In this document: positions 59,808-64,000 of the stretch, in pieces | Position numbering within the stretch: position 1 is the first letter of the stretch | Layout of the letters: each line of letters opens with the position of its first letter | Origin: Streptomyces mirabilis | GTDB taxonomy: Bacteria > Actinomycetota > Actinomycetes > Streptomycetales > Streptomycetaceae | NCBI RefSeq assembly: GCF_018310535.1 | Contig: NZ_CP074102.1 | Span: forward strand, 5,890,001 to 5,954,000 | DNA length: 64,000 nt | Reading direction: 5' to 3' | The notes under the pieces: model-generated | Told to the model about the DNA's origin: nothing | What the model saw: the letters and a program-made list of their open reading frames with translations, nothing else | Database searches by the model: none | Program-made: the position numbers and the translations under genes

Positions 59808-59850
59808 CCCCGCCCGCGCCCCGCCCGCGCCCCGCCCGCGCCCGGCCCGC
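59808..59850. repeat. CCCGCCCGCG tandem repeats
   Basis: Three to four copies of an 11-bp unit (CCCCGCCCGCG) lie between two convergent SDR genes. No hairpin forms within the tract itself. Confidence 0.75.
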
Positions 59851-59851
59851 G

Positions 59852-60616
59852 TCAGAGGGCACTTCCGCTGTCCACCACCAGGTCCGTGCCCACGATCGAC
59901 GCCGCGTCGTCCGACGCCAGGTAGAGGACGGCCGCCGCCACCTCCTCGGTCTTCGAGACGCGGCCCAGCGGCAGTTCGTGACGCACCCGCTCCACCCGCT
60001 CGGCCTCCGACTCGCCCGGCCGCAGTGACATCGTGGTGGCGGAGGCGCCGGGGCTGACGACGTTGATCCTGACCCCGTCGGCGATGTGGTCGAGGGCCGC
60101 GGCGCGGGACAGCGCGGTGACGGCGGCCTTGGCGGCGGCGTAGGCGGCGACGCCCGGGCGGCGGGTGTGCAGGCCGATGGTGGAGGCGAGGTTGACGATC
60201 GCGCCGCCGGACGGCTGCTTGCGCATCTGCCGGATCTCCGCCTGAAGGGCGAGGAACACGCCGGTGACGTTGATGTCCAGTTCGGCGTGCCAGTCGGCTT
60301 CCGGGAGGTCGGCCAGCGGCGTTCCGCCGTGGAAGACGGCCGCGTTGTTCACCGCCACGTCCAGGGAGCCGAAACGGTCGACGGCCGCCTCGACGAGGGC
60401 GCGCACCTCGTCCGAGCGTGACACGTCCGCGGTCACCGCCAGCGCCTTTTTGCCCTGGGCCTCGATCAGCGCGACGGTCTCGTCGAGCGATGCGGCGGTG
60501 CGGCCGGCGACGACCACCTGCGCGCCCTCCGCGGCGAACGCCAGGGCGGTGGTCCTGCCTATGCCGGAACCGGCGCCCGTGACGAGGACGGTCTTTTCCG
60601 AGAAGCGTGTGGCCAT
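59852..60616 (-). CDS. short-chain dehydrogenase (glucose-1-dehydrogenase-like)
   Basis: A 254-residue classical SDR: TGAGSGIGRTTALAFA, NNAAVFHGG, catalytic Ser in NLASTIGLH and YAAAKAAVTALSRAAA (Tyr, Lys). ATG at 60616. It lies 66 bases downstream of a TetR gene on the same strand, with an ACCGATCGGT palindrome in the gap. Substrate unknown. Confidence 0.92.
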   Translation of the reverse strand: MATRFSEKTVLVTGAGSGIGRTTALAFAAEGAQVVVAGRTAASLDETVALIEAQGKKALAVTADVSRSDEVRALVEAAVDRFGSLDVAVNNAAVFHGGTPLADLPEADWHAELDINVTGVFLALQAEIRQMRKQPSGGAIVNLASTIGLHTRRPGVAAYAAAKAAVTALSRAAALDHIADGVRINVVSPGASATTMSLRPGESEAERVERVRHELPLGRVSKTEEVAAAVLYLASDDAASIVGTDLVVDSGSAL

Positions 60617-60634
60617 TCAGGATCCCCTTATTTG

Positions 60635-60644
60635 ACCGATCGGT
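60635..60644. promoter_or_regulatory. ACCGATCGGT operator upstream of SDR
   Basis: Perfect 10-bp palindrome within TTGACCGATCGGTTC, 19 bases upstream of the SDR start. The left side TTGACCGATC recurs at the TetR promoter (61304-61295, minus strand). Confidence 0.65.
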
Positions 60645-60682
60645 TCAGTATGAAGGTGTGCGCGGGCCCTGGGGTGCGGTCT

Positions 60683-61267
60683 TCAGTCGAGCAGCGTCAG
60701 CGCCTGTTCCGCCGCGTCCTGGACCCGGGCCGGGTCCGCGGACGCCTTGCCCACCACTCGTAGGCCCTGCATCAGGACCAGCAGCATGCGGGCGAGGGTG
60801 AGCGGGTTCCGGTCGGCGGGCAGTTCGCCCTGGGCCTGCGCGCGGACCAGGGCCGAGTGCAGCAGGGTCTCGATGTGGTCCCAGTTGTGCTCGACGCGGC
60901 GGGCCGCGGCCGTGTCGTGGGGTGCCAGTTCGGCGGCCGTGTTGGTGACGAAGCAGCCGCTCAGGCGCCTTCCTTCGGTCGTTGCCTCGGTCGCGAAGCG
61001 ACGTACCACCGCTCGTACGGCGGGCAGTGCGGGACCCGGCTGGGAGAGTTCCCGCAGGAGCTGCGGATTGCGCGCCTGCTGATAGCGGTCCAGTGCCTTC
61101 AGGTACAGCTCGTGCTTGTTGCCGAAGGTCGCGTAGATGCTGGCGCGGCCGACGCCGAGGTGCTCGACGAGGTCCGTCATCGATGTCGCCTCGTAGCCGC
61201 GTCGCCAGAACAGTTCCAGGGCCGACTGCAGTGCGGCGTCCGGGTCGAATTCCTTGGTTCTGGCCAT
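60683..61267 (-). CDS. TetR-family regulator
   Basis: A 194-residue repressor with HTH ATSMTDLVEHLGVGRASIYATFGNKHELY at residues 29-57 and a YxaF/AcrR-like C-terminal domain. Its promoter and the SDR gap share the TTGACCGATC sequence, so it likely controls itself and the SDR. Confidence 0.92.
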   Translation of the reverse strand: MARTKEFDPDAALQSALELFWRRGYEATSMTDLVEHLGVGRASIYATFGNKHELYLKALDRYQQARNPQLLRELSQPGPALPAVRAVVRRFATEATTEGRRLSGCFVTNTAAELAPHDTAAARRVEHNWDHIETLLHSALVRAQAQGELPADRNPLTLARMLLVLMQGLRVVGKASADPARVQDAAEQALTLLD

Positions 61268-61290
61268 GCGAAGGACCGTAAGGCAATCGA

Positions 61291-61304
61291 GAATGATCGG
61301 TCAA
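61291..61304 (-). promoter_or_regulatory. operator-like site upstream of TetR gene
   Basis: Minus strand TTGACCGATCATTC, 24-37 bases upstream of the TetR start. It shares ten bases with the palindrome at 60635. Confidence 0.55.
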
Positions 61305-61349
61305 GTAAGACCGGGGTGACGGCGGGCGCGAGGAGGTCCCGGTCACCCC

Positions 61350-61447
61350 GGCCGTCAGGAAATGGCGGTCAGGAAACAGGCGTCAAGAAGTGGCGGTCAG
61401 GAAACAGGCGTCAAGAAGTGGCGGTCAGGAAACGGCCGTCAGGAAAT
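61350..61447. repeat. seven 14-bp tandem repeats next to nirD
   Basis: Seven units of 14 bp without gaps. Three are GGCGGTCAGGAAAC, two are AGGCGTCAAGAAGT, and the first and last are GGCCGTCAGGAAAT. The last unit contains the nirD stop codon. Total 98 bp. Confidence 0.85.
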
Positions 61448-61789
61448 CCGGACCTCGTACGTCGTCACCCGTACCGTCTCGTCGTCCAGGCACCGGCCCG
61501 ACTCCAGGTCGAAGCGCTGCTTCAGCAGGGGCGAGGCCACGAACGGGCGGCCCTGGTGGGAGCCGATCAGGCCGCGGGAGAGGACCGCCGCGCCGCTGAA
61601 CGGATCGCGGTTGTCGATGGCGTACATCCGGCCCGCGCGGTCGAGGAAGACGGCCGCCTGGCCGCCGTCCGGGAGCAGGGCGGCGACTCCGCGGCCCGGC
61701 GTCAGCGCGGACAGGTCGCAGAGGGCCAACCAGGAGTCCGTCAGGCGTAGTTGGACCGTGAGGGTGGTCGTTTCGGGTGCCAGGGTCAT
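61439..61789 (-). CDS. nirD: assimilatory nitrite reductase small subunit
   Basis: A 116-residue Rieske-fold protein (TVQLRLTDSWLALCDLSAL, AAVFLDRAGRMYAIDNRDPF, LKQRFDLESGRCLDD). As in most NirD proteins the Rieske Cys/His ligands are absent. ATG at 61789 overlaps the nirB stop (ATGA). It completes NAD(P)H-dependent nitrite reduction to ammonium. Confidence 0.94.
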   Translation of the reverse strand: MTLAPETTTLTVQLRLTDSWLALCDLSALTPGRGVAALLPDGGQAAVFLDRAGRMYAIDNRDPFSGAAVLSRGLIGSHQGRPFVASPLLKQRFDLESGRCLDDETVRVTTYEVRIS

Positions 61790-64000
61790 CGCTGGGCGCT
61801 TCCTTCCAGGGCTTCCGAGGGGCGGCGGCCGATGCTCAGCAGCGGCAGGTCCGGCTTGATCTGGTCGCGCTCGGGGACGAAACCGACGACCGGGTCGGGG
61901 GTGTCCGGGGCGTTCACGAAGGACACGAACCGGGCCAGTTTCTCGGGGTCGTTGATGGTCTCGGCCCACTCGTCGCGGTAGGCGGCGACATGCGCGGACA
62001 TCAGCGACTCCAGTTCCTCGCAGATGCCGAGTGAGTCCTCCACGACCACCTCGCGTACGTGGTCCAGGCCGCCCGGAATCCGCTCCAGCCAGGTCGACGT
62101 GCGCTCCAGGCGGTCCGCGGTGCGGATGTAGAACATCAGGAACCGGTCGATCAGGCGGACGAGTTCGGCGTCCGAGAGGTCCTGCGCGAGCAGGTCCGCG
62201 TGGCGCGGGGTGGCGCCGCCGTTGCCGCCGACGTACAGGTTCCAGCCGGCGGCTGTGGCGATGATGCCGAAGTCCTTGGACTGGGCCTCGGCGCACTCGC
62301 GGGCGCATCCGGAGACCGCCGACTTGAGCTTGTGCGGGGAGCGCAGCCCCCGGTAGCGCAGCTCCAGGTCGATGGCCATGCGGACGGAGTCCTGGACGCC
62401 GTAGCGGCACCAGGTCTGGCCGACGCAGGATTTGACCGTGCGCAGGGACTTTCCGTAGGCGTGGCCCGACTCGAAGCCCGCGTCCACCAGCCTTGCCCAG
62501 ATGAGGGGGAGTTGCTCGACCCGCGCGCCGAACAGGTCGATGCGCTGGCCGCCCGTGATCTTCGTGTAGAGACCGAAGTCCCGGGCCACCTCGCCGATCA
62601 CGATCAGCTTCTCCGGGGTGATCTCGCCGCCGGGGATGCGCGGCACGATCGAATACGAGCCGTTCTTCTGGAGGTTGGCGAGGAAATGGTCGTTGGTGTC
62701 CTGGAGGGCCGCCTGCTCGCCGTCCAGGACATAGCCGCTGGCGCCGATGGTCGGGGCGAGGGAGGCGATGATCGAGGCGACGGCCGGCTTGCAGACCTCG
62801 CAGCCCTCGCCGCCCCGGGCGCCCTCACGGCCGTAGCGGTCCAGCAGGACCTGGAAGGAGGGGATGCGCAGCGCGAGGGCGATCTCGTACAGCTCCTCGC
62901 GGGTCTGGGAGAAGCAGCCGCACAGTCCGTGGTCGACCTCGACGCCGCTCGCCTCCAGCTCCTCGTTGACGAGCTGGCCGAGGACCTTGACGCAACTCCC
63001 GCAGCCCGTACCAGCCTTGGTGCACTTCTTGACCTCGGGCACGGTGGTGCAGGAGTGCTCGGTGACCGCGCCGCGGACCGTGCCCTTGGTGACGTTGTGG
63101 CAGGAGCAGATGACCGCGGAGTCGGGGAGCGCGGAGGGGCCGAGCGCGACCGGGGCGCCCGCGCCCGCCGGGAGCACCAGTTGCTCGGGGGCGATCGGCG
63201 GCACGGAGCCGGTGAAGGCCCGCAGGGTGCCGTACGCCTCCGCGTCGCCGACGAGGATGCCGCCGAGCAGTTCGCCGTCACGGCCGATGACCAGCTTCTT
63301 GTACGTGCCCGAGCGCGAGTCGGAGTAGACGACGTCGAGGCAGTCGGAGGTGGCGCCGTGCGCGTCGCCGAAGGACGCGACGTCGACGCCGAGCAGCTTC
63401 AGCTTCGTGGAGAGGTCGGCGCCCGTGAAGCTGGCCTCGTCCGCGGCGATCGTCGCGGCGGCCGTCTCGGCCATCTCGTAGCCGGGCGCGACCAGGCCGT
63501 ACACCCGGCCGTCCGAGGCGAGGGCGCACTCGCCGATCGCGAACACGTGCGGGTCCGAGGTGCGGCACTGGTCGTCGACCGTGATGCCGCCACGCTCGCC
63601 GACCGTGAGCCCGGTGTCGCGGGCGAGCTGGTCGCGCGGGCGGACGCCGGCCGAGAACACCACGAGATCCGTGGGGAGTTCGGAGCCGTCGGAGAGCTTC
63701 ATCCCGGTCACGGCGCCGTCGTCGCCGGTGACGATCTCCTGGGTGCCCGTGCCCGTGTGCACGGTCAGGCCCATGTCCTGGATGGTGCGCAGGAGCGCCG
63801 CGCCGCCGCCCTCGTCGACCTGCACGGGCATCAGACGCGGCGCGAACTCCACGATGTGCGTGGTCAGTCCGAGCCCCTTCAGCGCGCCCGCGGCTTCGAG
63901 TCCGAGCAGGCCGCCGCCGACCACCGCACCGGTCGTCGCCCTCGCCTTCGCGTACTCCTCGATGGCGAGCAGGTCCTCGATGGTGCGGTACACGAAGCAG
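61786..64000 (-). CDS. nirB: nitrite reductase large subunit (N-terminus beyond window)
   Basis: At least 735 residues. FAD/NAD domain (AVVGGGLLGLEAAGALKGLG, FAIGECAL), a BFD-like [2Fe-2S] domain (ICSCHNVTKG, CTKAGTGCGSC), then the sulfite/nitrite reductase repeat with the siroheme-4Fe4S cysteines in SCVGQTWCRYG and SGCARECAEAQ. The frame is still open at the right edge (CFVYRTIEDLL), so the start is missing. Reduces nitrite to ammonium with six electrons. Confidence 0.96.
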   Translation of the reverse strand, partial: CFVYRTIEDLLAIEEYAKARATTGAVVGGGLLGLEAAGALKGLGLTTHIVEFAPRLMPVQVDEGGGAALLRTIQDMGLTVHTGTGTQEIVTGDDGAVTGMKLSDGSELPTDLVVFSAGVRPRDQLARDTGLTVGERGGITVDDQCRTSDPHVFAIGECALASDGRVYGLVAPGYEMAETAAATIAADEASFTGADLSTKLKLLGVDVASFGDAHGATSDCLDVVYSDSRSGTYKKLVIGRDGELLGGILVGDAEAYGTLRAFTGSVPPIAPEQLVLPAGAGAPVALGPSALPDSAVICSCHNVTKGTVRGAVTEHSCTTVPEVKKCTKAGTGCGSCVKVLGQLVNEELEASGVEVDHGLCGCFSQTREELYEIALALRIPSFQVLLDRYGREGARGGEGCEVCKPAVASIIASLAPTIGASGYVLDGEQAALQDTNDHFLANLQKNGSYSIVPRIPGGEITPEKLIVIGEVARDFGLYTKITGGQRIDLFGARVEQLPLIWARLVDAGFESGHAYGKSLRTVKSCVGQTWCRYGVQDSVRMAIDLELRYRGLRSPHKLKSAVSGCARECAEAQSKDFGIIATAAGWNLYVGGNGGATPRHADLLAQDLSDAELVRLIDRFLMFYIRTADRLERTSTWLERIPGGLDHVREVVVEDSLGICEELESLMSAHVAAYRDEWAETINDPEKLARFVSFVNAPDTPDPVVGFVPERDQIKPDLPLLSIGRRPSEALEGSAQR

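Noticed and set aside
61350..61447. A CRISPR array next to nirD
   Set aside because: The 14-bp units are contiguous without unique spacers, and no cas gene is in the window.

Overview
The window is a piece of a high-GC actinobacterial chromosome, almost certainly Streptomyces. The GC-rich third codon positions, the DUF397/XRE gene pair, the ECF41 and SigE-family sigma factors, the PQQ-propeller Ser/Thr kinase, and the series leuA, recO, uppS, zur-znuBCA, glyS, dusB, ppdK and nirBD all fit that genus. It contains no rRNA, tRNA, CRISPR array, transposase, integrase or phage gene that I could recognise. Both ends cut a gene: leuA lacks its first codons on the left and nirB lacks its N-terminus on the right.

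Layout. 1-2.5 kb: leuA and a TerB-like zinc-ribbon protein. 2.6-11.4 kb: a predicted sialic-acid scavenging locus with a secreted sialidase, a NanA/DapA-type aldolase, a peptide-type ABC importer whose second permease is fused to an ATPase, and a divergent FadR-type regulator. 11.4-19.1 kb: signalling and transport genes, namely an ABC-2 exporter, a NarL-type two-component pair, a Ser/Thr kinase with a beta-propeller, and a DUF397 protein beside a frameshifted XRE regulator. 20.7-27.2 kb: a conserved core with recO, uppS, the Zur regulator with the zinc importer znuABC (two Zur boxes at znuA), and glyS.

27.4-34.1 kb: a stress and signalling island with a PAS-PAS-GAF-SpoIIE-HATPase regulator, an AhpD-like protein, a cupin and an ECF41 sigma factor. 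TGTCACA motifs with xGTC 16 bases downstream, close to the described ECF41 promoter pattern, lie on both strands between the phosphatase and AhpD genes. A dead remnant of an NAD(P)-binding epimerase, with intact ribosome site and start but tandem amber stops, precedes the cupin. An SDR/TetR divergent pair with two matching operators follows. 34-40.8 kb: a chitinase with dre-like promoter elements, an aldo/keto reductase-TetR operon behind a 7-bp iteron array, small genes, a broken G1-family peptidase, and a SigE-family sigma factor with a membrane partner.

41-51.6 kb: two MFS drug exporters around an MmyB-like regulator, dusB, and two coupled glycoside-hydrolase-like genes opposite a ROK regulator. 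51.6-64 kb: ppdK behind a long structured leader containing two identical-class palindromes, a lower-GC cassette (small secreted protein plus MacB-type ABC/FtsX pair), two SDRs with a TetR, and nirBD, whose end abuts a seven-unit 14-bp tandem array. The strongest leads are the ECF41 neighbourhood, the ppdK leader and the iteron-type operator arrays.
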